Assembly (NCBI GenBank): GCA_003427395.1
Contig: BFEA01000611.1
Span: 451,090-515,089, forward strand
DNA length: 64,000 nucleotides
Direction of reading: 5' to 3'
Source: Chara braunii
Taxonomy: Eukaryota > Streptophyta > Charophyceae > Charales > Characeae
The notes under the pieces are model-generated. The model was given only the letters and a program-made list of their open reading frames with translations. It was not told the DNA's origin and did not search any database. Positions 1 through 9,510 of this stretch are shown here, in pieces (within the stretch, counting starts at the first letter, position 1; each line of letters starts with the position of its first letter). The position numbers were made by a program, and so were the translations under genes.

Positions 1-330
1 AGAGAGACAGAGTTGTGACTTGAGACTTGACGACATTGGATCCAGACTTGACATTTGGGATTCAGACAGTTCGACGAGGGACTATTTTGGCTTGTGCCGA
101 AGACTTGGTGTTGACGACATTCCCATCTTCCCCCTCCTCTTCGTCTATCCCCTTCCTCCTCGTCTGTGCATGTTCTGGGCTGGCACTGTCTTCCTGTGTG
201 AAGTGCCAGACCCATTCACACTATGAAACGATGATGATGATGTATGTTCAGGGCTGCATTACAACATTGATTGTTCGGATCACTGGTATCTAAGTCTTCC
301 GCTGTGCTATCTTATACTTTGTATTGAAAG
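1..330. repeat. Dispersed repeat, copy a (partner at 5910-6225)
   Basis: This stretch and 5910-6225 share several blocks in the same order: a GACATTG..AGACATTC-like start, GACTATTTTTGG, CATCTTCGTCT pyrimidine blocks, and a final block resembling GAGTCTTCCTCTGCGCTAC. The copies are diverged and gapped. No reading frame is shared, so this is a non-coding interspersed repeat of unknown class. The left edge may continue outside the window. Confidence 0.45.
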
Positions 331-445
331 GTCGGTTCTTGTTCTGGTCTGCACCTATACGGTATGCAACAGGTTAGCTTCTCTCTTCAAGTCAGGCCTC
401 AGCACTGTGTTATGTCTCTCTGAGGTTACCAAAGCAAGGACCTGC

Positions 446-560
446 CCATGGCCCTATTTTGTTGGCCTTTGGGATTGGATTAATGATTAAAATAGAGGCG
501 CTTGGGGGCATTTGTATTCCAGTGTCAGAGGTGAAGTTCTTGGATTTATGGATGATCCGG
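446..560 (+). pseudogene. 18S rRNA fragment, A-tailed retrocopy
   Basis: The segment reads like the central conserved part of eukaryotic nuclear small-subunit rRNA: CCTATTTTGTTGG, then TTAATGATTAA, GGGGGCATTTGTATT, and GTCAGAGGTGAAGTTCTTGG followed by ATTTATGGATGA. It has several substitutions relative to the canonical sequence (for example GTGAAGTTC for GTGAAATTC). It stops abruptly and is followed by two A runs separated by a G (561-582). A truncated rRNA piece with an A tail is what LINE-machinery retroposition of an rRNA fragment would leave. It is not a functional gene. Confidence 0.8.
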
Positions 561-596
561 AAAAAAAAAAGAAAAAAAAAAAGGCAAGGTTCTGAT

Positions 597-835
597 TCTG
601 AACTGACCAGTTTTAGCATGAACCTTCGCAGTGTTCAGGCCAAACTGAGCATGAACCGGGCCAGTTGTTGGGTCAAACAAGTTTGGGTTAGGTTTCATAA
701 ACCTGTCTAGTTCTAGAACCAGTTTTGTGGTTGTAGTATGGTCCGGGTCAGTTTTAGGACCAAGTGAGTGAACACTTGGCATGAACCTGGCCAGTTCTAG
801 GGCCAGGATTGTTATTGCTAGCATCAGCCAGGTCA
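597..835. repeat. Degenerate short tandem motif
   Basis: A motif close to GCATGAACCTGGCCAGTTCT recurs with decay about every 40-80 bases (near 618, 650, 702, 740, 780, 825). It follows directly on the A tail of the 18S fragment. No coding potential is seen. Confidence 0.45.
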
Positions 836-952
836 GTGTTACAACATAGCTTCTTGTTATTAGCAAAAGAACTCAACTTGTTTTATGACTACGTTCGTTG
901 CTGTTTAAATGGATATGGGACAAGCTGGACCTGGTTGCTAGCAATCTGAAGA

Positions 953-1204
953 CTTTGGATCATACTTGCAAGCGGACGCCGTCCGGGCGGTTCCGCATGT
1001 GCGGCAGACCGCCGGACCGGACCCGCGCGGCGCACGAATGTGCGCCCGACGACCAGTTACGCCCCACCCCCCCCCAAAAAAAAAAAACGGCCCCGTCCGG
1101 TCTGGTCCGGGTCCGTCTGGTCGGGGGGAAGGGTTCCGCACGCGGCAAAGCGGACCGGACCGGACGCTCGTCCGGTCGTTCTGCTTGCACGTGTGCTTTG
1201 GATC
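953..1204. mobile_element. Foldback/MITE-like element with 9-bp target duplication
   Basis: The exact 9-mer CTTTGGATC occurs at 953-961 and again at 1196-1204 and brackets a 234-bp element (962-1195). The element has GC-rich arms rich in GGACC/GGTCC that can fold on themselves, matching termini (TTGCAAGCGGACG on the left; TGCAAGCAGAACG on the right in reverse complement), and an internal C-run/A-run (about 1068-1087). A 9-bp duplication is typical of Mutator-like elements. There is no transposase, so it is non-autonomous. Many overlapping open frames here come only from the GC-rich symmetry. Confidence 0.7.
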
Positions 1205-1712
1205 CATATGCGTGGTGCAGAGTAGGCTTGGTGGTTTTGGAGGAGTTGCTGGGGGGTAAGAGGGGATGAGAGACACAAGTGAAAAGCCAAGCTAAAGGCT
1301 ACACACAACAGTCTAATTTGTTGGCAACAAACAGAGTCAACATAGGTCAATATGTGATTAGTTCGCAATCGCGAAACACGTATTTAGTGGGAGGGCCCAC
1401 AGCTGTCAGTGCATCGCACTGTTGTCCACAATCAATGTGGCTTATACATGTGCAGAATTAGAAAGGTGGCAGGAGGGCGCACGAGGGTGGATTGGAGGAG
1501 AGGAAGGAAGGGACAATATGTCAAAAGAGCCGTTGAGTCGTGACTCTCTTCTGAAGCAAGGAAAGGTAAATGCCTGAAAGGCCAAGAGGGGGAGGTGAGA
1601 ATCAATCTCAATCTTGTCATTCCGTGTCCAGTAGCAGTCCTGACAAGAAGGCGACAGATCTTCTACCCCCACTATCTGCTATCACTAGTGTTCCACCCCT
1701 CTGATATTTCTG
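1205..1712. other. No recognised feature
   Basis: About 500 bases without a supported gene or repeat. Short open frames on both strands have no recognisable motif. Confidence 0.5.
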
Positions 1713-1814
1713 GTCACCAGTTAATGAAGTAACAGCACCATTGAAGGGACCTTGGGCCCTTTTACTGTTCAGTCGGCACAGCATAATGAACCGAAAGGAT
1801 TCTACACTACAGCG
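1713..1814. repeat. Dispersed ~100-bp repeat, copy 1 (partner 4647-4740)
   Basis: The blocks GTCACCA, GTAACAGCACCA, CCTTGGGC.CTTTTACTGT, GGCACAGCATAA and TACTACA recur in order at 4647-4740 with modest divergence. The function is unknown. The two copies have different flanks, so this is interspersed rather than tandem. Confidence 0.7.
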
Positions 1815-1966
1815 TTTTTGTTTTTTGGACAAATGCTCCAGTCTATTCGTGGGGAGCAGAACGTACTGGGAACCGGGCCCAGCGTCCCATATAGAATTAT
1901 ACAAGTCATTTGAAATACCAGGGCTAAGAACAAATCTGAGAACTACTAAAGGAGTTCAGGAAAATT

Positions 1967-2072
1967 TAGGAAGGATGGAGATAACTGCTGACCTATTGCT
2001 AGGCTACTCAAGCAGCAGTTAGGAAGGACGGAGATAACTGCTGACCTATTGCTAGGCTACTCAAGCAGCAGT
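1967..2072. repeat. 53-bp tandem duplication
   Basis: A 53-bp unit beginning TAGGAAGGA and ending CAAGCAGCAGT occurs twice head to tail (1967-2019 and 2020-2072). The copies differ at about one site (GGATGG versus GGACGG), so the duplication is recent. Confidence 0.9.
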
Positions 2073-2175
2073 TACTAAGTCAAAAAGGAAAGCCACAGAA
2101 GTCCTTCAAATGCTCAGAACCCTGGAATCCCTAACAAAACCCTCTAAAATTATCTAACACTGTGTAATTCCCTGT

Positions 2176-2875
2176 AGAGCTCACCCAGGCCTCATGCCCC
2201 CACCCTGCTAGGTTACAGGGCAACACGACTCACCCCAGCTCCAGCCAGCGTCATCCTGACAGCAACCCTTGGTTTTCCCTTGGAATGTCCACCCCAAGGC
2301 ATCCCCAGATCTCTCTACCGGGCCTCACGCATCTGCTATCAACAGGTTACAGGGCAAACCCCCAGCACCGGCCAGCGTCGTTCTGGCATTGAAAAACCGC
2401 AGATCCATGAATATAACAGCATCAAAGAAACCTAAAGTGAGTTGCAAGAAGTACCCAGAACCCTAAAGCATTCTCAAGACCGCCAAAAGCAACTGAGAAC
2501 AACAAAATTGTTTGTGAAAATTGAGAACGAATTCGGATAATCTGGAAGACGATATAATAAAAACCACGTTACCCCAGTGCTATTCAACCGACCAGCCTAC
2601 AGCTGCCTCAACCCACCTATCCTAGATACCAAGCTCTACCAGGCCTCACGCCCCCAACCGCTGGGTTACAGGGCGGCGCGACCCAGCCCAGCTTCGACCC
2701 GCATCATCTTGGTAGCAGCTCACGGTTAGCCACTGGACTGCCTTCCACCCTCGATGATTCCCAAGATCTCTCTACCAGGCCTCTAACCCCCACATAACTC
2801 AGGTTGCAAGGCAGCGCAACCAAACCCCAGCTCCGACCAGTGTCGCTCTGGCATCGGCCAACCTTAAACTCGTGG
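2176..2875. repeat. Four degenerate ~110-130-bp repeat units
   Basis: Units at about 2176-2300, 2308-2400, 2628-2760 and 2766-2875 share the order CTCTACCAGGCCTCACGC, GGTTACAGGGC, CCCAGCTCCGACC, GCGTC.T.CTGGCA. The second and third units are separated by about 230 bases of unrelated AT-richer sequence. No coding pattern is seen. Confidence 0.7.
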
Positions 2876-2989
2876 ATATGATGGTGAAACCCGTCGTCGG
2901 CCGATCCGCTGAACAGCACCATCGCAACCAAGGTTTTGAAATATTCAGCTCCCTTCGTTCACTGGTCGTGCTCGACATACCCAAACCAC

Positions 2990-4440
2990 CTAAACCCTCC
3001 CCTTAATCTCCACTCCAACAAGACTTATCACGGTGGAGCCACCATCTCCATCGCGGCTGTGCCCTATTTCCGTCCTACCAACTAGCCCCCTCGTCATCAG
3101 AACGCGTCGTATCCTTCCAACTGCTAACCCCGCTTAGCCAAACGACACTCACCCCTACCTATGCGACCCCAACATGGAGGGGTAAGCTAGAGAAAAAAAC
3201 CCACCATCCAAATTCAAGTATATCCTACTAGAATACAACTGTGCAGTGCGAAATTCCGACACTTACAAATTTAAGGTTTTCAACTCGATTGGAAGATCAA
3301 TATCCATGCACGGAAATTGTTTCAGGAAAAGCAAAACTTAGATAAAAAATAAGATTCTACTATTTGAAATCGCAGATTATGACATCAGAAGCACCAAACA
3401 TGAAATTGTGCGGCTGAATTTTGGAAAACAAGATTAGGAGATTAATTTTGTTGTTCAAATAGACTTACGAATCTTATGGCTCTAATTTCAAATCCACGGA
3501 TACAAAAAGTTACTCAAAAAATTTACCGGATGTTGTAATCTAAAGACTAATTTAGATGATTACACGAGTACAAAACAAAGTAGCCGATTGTAAACTTCGA
3601 CGATCAATCTATGAAAAATATAATTACTTATTAAGAATCAGAGAAGAAACAGATTTTCAGATCATCCGTCGAATGTTGAAATCGACAACATTCAATTCAC
3701 CATCCAAGAAGATATCAAGAAATAGACTAGGTTTCGTTTTACAACACAAAATCAAACAACACCACCAATCACACATCCCTAACAATCAAATCATCTATCG
3801 AAGAAGTACTTAGGGTTAAATTTTGAAAAAAACGCTGCACTTAGAGCTCCCGTCGCTACATGACGCCACCTTGAACTTAACGTAAAGTCACCAATCGCTG
3901 CAGACCATCACGCACCGCTCGGCTCCCGCAGTCCCCTTGTCCAGCTGCCCAACTGCTGTCCAGACCGAACTCAGCCCCTGCCTCTTCCTATAGAAGGAGC
4001 CACTCCTCCTCCCTACAGTCGGTGCTAGTATAGCCCTACGGCAAAGTGCACCAACCAGAAGAGATTAGTGGGACGCCCCCACCTCCCTGTTTCTCCCCGA
4101 ACGCGGTTGCGTTGTGAATGACCATGCCAAGCCCGTCAACACAGCTTCACAAAGAATACAGTCCAACTCCATCGACCCCTGACAGCAAAGAACTGGAGAA
4201 GCGAGAGACAGAGATTAAACACAGAAGACAGAGAGAGTGCCCTCATAACCCTATGCCACGTGGCACCCTCCCCCACACCGCTACTCAAACCACACGCCCC
4301 TCCTGTCTCCACATCCACAGAAGCCTCTAAGAAGCACCATCGCCACACATGATATTGACCCGCCATGCCCTCATGACAGCGCCATTGCAGCTTCACGTCT
4401 CAACGTGCGTTAGTGCACCCGTTGTTTCAACCCGGGTGGG
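2990..4440. other. No recognised feature
   Basis: Non-coding by inspection. It is AT-rich at 3200-3830 and C-rich at 3840-4440. The open frames present are short and carry no recognisable domain. Confidence 0.5.
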
Positions 4441-4443
4441 CGC

Positions 4444-4540
4444 AGCGCTCCCGGTAGCGCTGCGCCCAGGAGCGCTCCCAGTAGCACTGCGCCCAGGAGC
4501 GCTCCTGGTAGAGCTGCGCCCAGGAGCGCTCCCGACCGAC
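4444..4540. repeat. 27-bp minisatellite, about 3.6 copies
   Basis: Units start at 4444, 4471, 4498 and 4525 with consensus AGCGCTCCCGGTAGCRCT plus GCGCCCAGG. Since 27 is a multiple of three, the array keeps a forward frame open and would encode a nine-residue repeat around LRPGAL. The enclosing 105-codon frame (4349-4666) has no other support as a gene. Confidence 0.9.
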
Positions 4541-4646
4541 TTACCCTGTCGCCCCTCTTTTGTGGCCCTAACTCACCGGAAAGGCCCCACTACAGTGAAT
4601 AATAACACAGGTGTTTCTTGGAACTTTTTTATATCCAAAGAGTCTG

Positions 4647-4740
4647 GTCACCATTTACTGGAGTAACAGCACCAACCTTGGGCTCTTTTACTGTCCCGTG
4701 GGCACGGCATAACGAACCCAAAGAATTCCATACTACAACG
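4647..4740. repeat. Dispersed ~100-bp repeat, copy 2 (partner 1713-1814)
   Basis: This is the second copy of the repeat described at 1713-1814. It lies directly upstream of the left target duplication of the U6 retrocopy at 4787-4870. Confidence 0.7.
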
Positions 4741-4746
4741 AATAAT

Positions 4747-4919
4747 AACATAGTTGTTTTTTTTTGCTTTTTTTTCTTTTTTTTTTGTCCGTTAAAATCG
4801 GAACTACACAGAAGATTACATGGCCCCTGCGCAACGATGACACGCATACATTGAGAAATGGTCCAAATTTATTCTTTAAAAAAAAAAAAAAAAAGAACTA
4901 GCAACATAGGTGTTTTTTT
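4747..4919 (+). pseudogene. U6 snRNA retrocopy 1 with flanking duplications
   Basis: Positions 4787-4870 match spliceosomal U6 from GTCCGTTAAAATCGGAAC through ACACAGAAGATTACATGG, CCCCTGCGCAACGATGACAC and GAGAAATGGTCCAAATTT. The 5' stem (CTTCGGGGACATCC) is missing, and the ACAGAGA region is altered to ACAGA, so it would not be a working U6. A 17-base flanking repeat (AACATAGTTGTTTTTTT at 4747-4763; one mismatch at 4903-4919) and an A run after the 3' end fit target-primed retroposition. The T-rich stretch between the left repeat and the U6 start is unusual. Confidence 0.85.
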
Positions 4920-5312
4920 CAATCTAAGGAGGATCGAAAGCTCAGATCACACAGAGGCTCCCTGCAGGGACAGGGGCTAGAGTTACTCCAGTTCATGGGA
5001 ACTAAACAGCTCCATGAGTCTACAGCCCAGACGCAGTGTTACATGCTGAGCCTGCACACGGGCCCCATTTTGGGGGCTCCCAGGCACGCGCCCTGGAGGC
5101 CCACGGCCGGCCTAAGGGCCGCAGGTTTCGATTTGAGACAGCATTTATTTATTTATTTTAATTATTTATTTATTTGTTGTCCTATTTTTGTCTGTTCAGG
5201 CATCCTTTCGGACTTGCAGTACGTTGGAACAGAGCTTGTCTCTGTTCGGACAAAGGCCACACTTTGGGCCTGGTATGGATGCAAGCAGGCCCTTTGGGGC
5301 CAGGTCCGTGTT

Positions 5313-5350
5313 TGTCCGATAGCGGACACTCCCTGCTGCATCAGCAGGGA
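5313..5350. other. Two adjacent perfect hairpins
   Basis: TGTCCG-ATAG-CGGACA (5313-5328) is followed at once by a 9-bp stem with a 3-base loop, TCCCTGCTG-CAT-CAGCAGGGA (5330-5350). The second is a very tight hairpin. No adjacent gene explains it. Confidence 0.6.
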
Positions 5351-5429
5351 GGGCCTGGACGTCCGGTAGGGACCCAGGCATGCCACGTTTGAGGCCAGGA
5401 CCAGAGGCACACGCAGGCATACCAGCAAG

Positions 5430-5660
5430 GCCCAGCCCTATAAGTAGCTGGGCTAGACCAGGGCAGACACGCGGTTCGAGTAGCTCACTTCGTGGGCGAC
5501 ACGCTGCTGGAGCAGCGCGACACAGCGCTGCGCTATAGAGGTAGAGGTGTAGATAGGAGGTGAGGCGGTGGCCATACCTGCAGCGGCGGTGCTTACCTGG
5601 CGCCATGGGCGCGCTCTACGCCGGCGACCTGCACAGGGACCACGACGGCAGTTAGTACAT
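5430..5660 (+). other. Possible LTR or promoter-like segment
   Basis: A TATA-like CCCTATAAGTAG (about 5438) is followed by GC-rich sequence with CGCTGCTGGAGCAGCGCGAC and CAGCGCTGCGC symmetry. The composition is reminiscent of the LTRs of element A, but I found no second copy in the window. This is a tentative reading only. Confidence 0.2.
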
Positions 5661-5754
5661 GGTGGCAGTTACCTGCAGGTGAGATAGCGAGGAGGACGAC
5701 ATCTTCTTCGTCGTCGTCGTCTCGCCCTCCATCTCTTCTCCCTCCTTCCTACTT

Positions 5755-5830
5755 GTTCTTCTTCTTCTTCTTCTTCTTCTTCTTCTTCTTCTTCTTCTTC
5801 TTCTCCTCCTCCTCCTCCTCCTCCTCCTTC
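5755..5830. repeat. (CTT)n/(CTC)n microsatellite
   Basis: A long CTT run grades into a CTC run. The Arg- and Glu-rich open frames on the minus strand are by-products of it. Confidence 0.98.
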
Positions 5831-5909
5831 TTTCAGAGAGGGAGAGAGATAGGTTACAGGCAAAGGTTACATCGGGCATGAAGCACAGGATCTGATTCTA
5901 CATTTCTGT

Positions 5910-6225
5910 GGCAGACATTGATTAGACATTCGGCAGGGAGACTATTTTTGGACTTCGCTATCACGATCTTGGTCTTCTTCCTCACCTCCATCTTCGTCTC
6001 GCCTCTCCCCCATCTCTTCATCCGTGGTATCCTCCCCATGTGCGTGTGCAAGGAGGAACCTTTCTTCCAGGTATGCGGTCCCTCCTCCCTCTCTCACATG
6101 TGTGGTGTATGATGGGATGTCCCATCAGTCTCTGATAGGTCAGGTCATATCTTTGAGTCTTCCTCTGCGCTACATTATGCTATTTTCATATGTATCTGGA
6201 TGTATATTGCTTGTGATGCTTTGCT
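5910..6225. repeat. Dispersed repeat, copy b (partner at 1-330)
   Basis: See the entry at 1-330 for the shared blocks. The copy is preceded by the microsatellite at 5755-5830 and a GA-rich stretch. Confidence 0.45.
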
Positions 6226-6229
6226 AACG

Positions 6230-7120
6230 CTGCATTGTCCATTCGAGTCCTTTCCATCACTTTGCAGATCCTTGGCTCCATACACATTGCTCAACTGAGC
6301 ATGCATCACGCAGACAAGCCACCAAACCATAAAGAGTCAAATCATGCTGAGGCTTGTGATAAAAATAGGGTCAAGCACTACTGTTTTCCTGTAAACAGAT
6401 CGCCGCGAGTATATTTTGAGCTATGGCCCCGCTGTGGGAATGCATCGCATGTAGGTGGCTACACCGTAGTTATGATTTTGTGATGGCTAGTTCTGGTTTG
6501 TTCACAGCATCACGAGTCCAACGGAGCGTAGTCTAGTGATCAAATTACCATCATCGCGGTCCATCAGTGCCTAATACTGCCTATGTTTTCAGTTATGGCT
6601 GTGCTATGGGAATGTATGGCAGAGCTAGGAGTGGGCGCCTATGAGTGGGCACCTACACTGCAGTTCTGTGTTCGTGATGTCCGCTTATGGTTCAGTCAGA
6701 ACAAGAGTTGAGGACAGTCTTGTGACGACGAAACAACCGCCATCGGTCCAGCAGATACAGCAGAGGGGGGCATGTGAACAGATTCGAATCGCCCTTTGTG
6801 AAAAGCTACTGTTGTCACAATGCTGATGTGTAGTCTTCTACGAAGACAGAAGTTGCCCCCACAAAGATCCCACCTCCTGCTTCGGATTGTACGAGCTCCG
6901 ACTCCAGAGACAGCTACGGCAAGGCGCGACCGGCCCCACCAGGGAGAGGGCTGCAACTGGGCCAGAGCTGGTTGTAAATGGTGATATTACTGTGTGGGAA
7001 CAGGGCTACTTATGTGCCAGATTGGACCAGGGCTGTCCATGACCCAGGTAGAGCTATCACGGGAGGCAGAAAAGAATGGGCAAGGCTATCAGGAGCTTGC
7101 TCTGGACTTAGGTCAGGCTA
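6230..7120. other. No gene; a short internal repeat
   Basis: Two short stretches (about 6415-6465 and 6588-6640) share GAGCTATGG.C.GC.GTGGGAATG-like wording, which suggests an old local duplication. Nothing else is recognised. Confidence 0.4.
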
Positions 7121-7231
7121 GACCTTTTTTTTTTTTTTTTGTGTGTGTGTGTGTGTTAGTTTAATGCTGGCAATGACGGACAGGTGGGACGTGATTCTCC
7201 GAAAATAATAGACAAAGGAAGAATTTGTCAT

Positions 7232-7343
7232 GTCCTTTGGGACATCCGTTAAAATTGGAATGTTGCAGAGAAAGAAGATTAGCATGGCCCCTGCGCAAGG
7301 AATGACACGCGTAAATCGAGAAACGGCCCCAAAAAAAAAAAAA
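7232..7343 (+). pseudogene. U6 snRNA retrocopy 2, A-tailed
   Basis: This is a near full-length U6 match: GTCCTTTGGGACATCCGTTA, AAAATTGGAA, GAAGATTAGCATGGCCCCTG, CGCAAGGAATGACACGCG, TAAATCGAGAAACGG (7232-7330), then a 13-A tail (7331-7343) instead of the genomic T-run terminator. Insertions (AGAGAAAGAAGA, GGAATGAC) disrupt conserved elements. No plant-type upstream sequence element with a TATA box at -30 is visible, so it is a processed pseudogene. Confidence 0.9.
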
Positions 7344-7551
7344 CAGGGAAAAAAGGAAGGAAGGAAAAAGTCGTTACAAGTCATTGATCCACAGTAAAGA
7401 GAGATGAATTGGGCGGTTTGCTGGGATATGTCTGCCACCATCTGAGTCATCCCCGATGTGGCCATCTGCCATCGATTCCGTGTCATTGCTTCATTGTGAG
7501 CCCAACGGCTGAAATCCATCCTCCTCCTTTTCCGGTTTTGCTTGAAACACG

Positions 7552-7750
7552 TAGCCACTAACATTGTGTGAGGTGGGTAATATATCAGGCCAGCTTCTGC
7601 AGGAGCGGATTGCCTCTTGCTATGTGCCAGTAGTTAACCTGATGTGGGTAATATCAGACCAGGTTCTGCAGGAGCCACTAACATTGTGTGAGGTGGGTAA
7701 TATCAGACCAGCTTCTGCAGGAGCGGATTGGCTCTTGCCATGTGCCACTA
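7552..7750. repeat. Three-unit tandem repeat
   Basis: The blocks ACATTGTGTGAGGTGGGTAA, TATCAGACCAGCTTCTGCAG and GAGCGGATTG.CTCTTGC recur at about 7560-7622, 7640-7672 and 7678-7746. The middle unit is shorter and the first and third are nearly the same. CCACTAACATTGTG occurs at the start of units one and three. Confidence 0.85.
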
Positions 7751-7898
7751 CAGTCTTTCCTCGAATATACATAGCTGAATTTGGGGTATTTTTCAGTCTA
7801 AATACATGTACAATGACCATACGTTGTATTCGGGGGAAGAAGGTAGTTAACCTGATGGTCTGTAGATCAACTTAGTTCAGGTGTGTACTCTGCAAGGT

Positions 7899-7937
7899 AA
7901 GAAAACTGGATGCTCCCACCCCAAAAAAAAAGAAAAA

Positions 7938-7981
<44 letters not shown>

Positions 7982-7994
7982 AAACTGGATGCTC
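7899..7994. repeat. A/G-rich simple repeat bracketed by a 17-bp direct repeat
   Basis: AAGAAAACTGGATGCTC occurs at 7899-7915 and again at 7978-7994. Between them lies CCACCCC followed by A runs grading into (AAAG)n. This has the form of a target duplication around a retroposon reduced to little more than its A-rich tail. Replication slippage is an alternative. Confidence 0.7.
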
Positions 7995-8495
7995 ATTCAA
8001 CTTTTCCTATCGGACATCTCTCTGTTTTTCACTATCTGAATTCCTGAAGCTTTGGTCATCTGCTTGTGCAGAGCAACGGCATGTAATCTGAGTAATCCGG
8101 CACAAGGCACAGCAAGTCGCTTGCATGCATGCTGCGAACCAAAGGGCACAACAAGACCAGTGCAAATGGTGTGACAAACAAACAGGTGCAAATGCACTGC
8201 GAGAGCTAGAGAAATACCAAAGTCTACACTTACCAATTGGCTGCCTGTCTTGTTGCATAGACCAAATGAAAGCACAAATACCATGTATCGACCTACATGG
8301 TCACCACGCTGTTGGGACACTGTGTCCGCAGGCAGATATGTGAATGCAGTCAAAATCTATGCCGGACCAGCCTGTGTGCTTTCTTTTTCATTGCTTGGCC
8401 GTGTACAGGTTGTCACTTGCCAGAGTCTTAGCCAGAAAGTCTGATTCTGAAAACTTAGGACTGAGTAGAAGAAAATACCTCAAGTAAGAATTTTG
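7995..8495. other. No recognised feature
   Basis: About 500 bases of apparently unique DNA to the left of element A. Short overlapping frames on both strands have no recognisable domain. Confidence 0.4.
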
Positions 8496-8499
8496 GGAG

Positions 8500-9495
8500 T
8501 GCGAGGATCTGGGTCCTCGGCAGGCCTAAGGGCCCCCTGTTGCATACGTGCCCGCCGTAAGTGAAGGCAGGCCTAACAAATCATGAGAGGCCCTCAACTG
8601 TCAATTTTTTATTTGGGGGTCCAGACAGTTGCGACGCGCCAGTTGGTTAAGGGCAATACAGGCCGAGCAACAAAGACATTCCACGGCCTTCTGGGCCTTT
8701 CCAAGAATGCAGGCCCTGGGCGAGAATCGCAGCCTCATACACTGACAGTTGAGAGGCCCAACCGAAAGAGGCCCAGGAGCTGCAACACAAGTGCAGCATC
8801 CTGGGGCCTACTGGAAGCTTCTGGGCCCAGGCCAGTCCAGACAGGCTGCGAAGGCAGGAGGCTCTTTCCATATAGGAAAGAGCTCGCCACCGGCAGCCTC
8901 ATTCGTGCACTTGCATGCTAGCGGCAGCGCTGCTGGAGCGGACACTCTTGGCCTGCTGCTGGCGCTGAGAGGCAAGGTGCGGGCACGTGCGGTCGTGTGT
9001 TGGAGAAGGGCGCTGCTGAGGGCAGCGCCATAGCCCAGCCTCCATAGCTGGCTTGGGCTTGGACTACAGTGAGGCGCAGGGGGTTGGTCTTCGGGTGTAC
9101 AGAGGGAAGACATGGGTGTAAGACGAGGGAGAGAGAGAAGGATGATGATGATGATGATGATGTGAGGGCACATACCTGGTATTGGCGATGGTCTGCTACG
9201 GGCGACATCTTCAAGTACTTTTTGGGCTGCTGACGTCAACAGTTGCATTGTCAATTAGTAGGCTAGTAGTAGCTGTGTAGGGAGCAGTCTGGGCGCCGAG
9301 CGCCAAGTAGGGAGAAGGACCTGGATACATATGTTGGTGGTGGTGAGAGCAAGCTCTCATTGACATTGGTTTTCAGTGTCACGATTCTCCAATATTGGTG
9401 CAATGCTTCTTTCTGAACACTGTGATATGATCTGGCTTTCAATGTAATTGTTCAATCTGAATATTGTCATCCCGCTATTGCTCATTTTCCTTGCA
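8500..9495 (+). repeat. 5' LTR of element A
   Basis: It starts TGCGAGGATCTGGG and ends CCTTGCA. It matches 16302-17235 almost throughout, including a (GAT)n run (about 9140-9162). About 70 bases at 9358-9428 (ATTGACATTGG to GATATGATC) are absent from the 3' LTR, and a GGCAAGGTGCGGGCAC segment (about 8970) is also missing there. The LTR would hold the Pol II promoter. A CCATATAGGAAAGAG stretch (about 8868) is the best TATA candidate. Confidence 0.95.
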
Positions 9496-9498
9496 ATT

Positions 9499-9510
9499 TG
9501 GTATCGGAGC
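9499..9510 (+). promoter_or_regulatory. Primer-binding site (initiator tRNA-Met)
   Basis: TGGTATCGGAGC lies 3 bases after the LTR end. It differs at one base from TGGTATCAGAGC, the common plant retrotransposon site complementary to the 3' end of initiator tRNA-Met, which primes minus-strand cDNA. Confidence 0.9.

Noticed and set aside
938-1276. Several overlapping GC-rich frames around 900-1370
   Set aside because: They are explained by the palindromic GGACC-rich foldback element; all six frames are open to a similar degree.
5652-5879. Arg-rich or Glu-rich protein on the minus strand
   Set aside because: It is the translation of a CTT/CTC microsatellite.
7232-7330. Functional U6 gene
   Set aside because: A tail instead of a T-run terminator, insertions in conserved regions, and no upstream element plus TATA box at the plant spacing.
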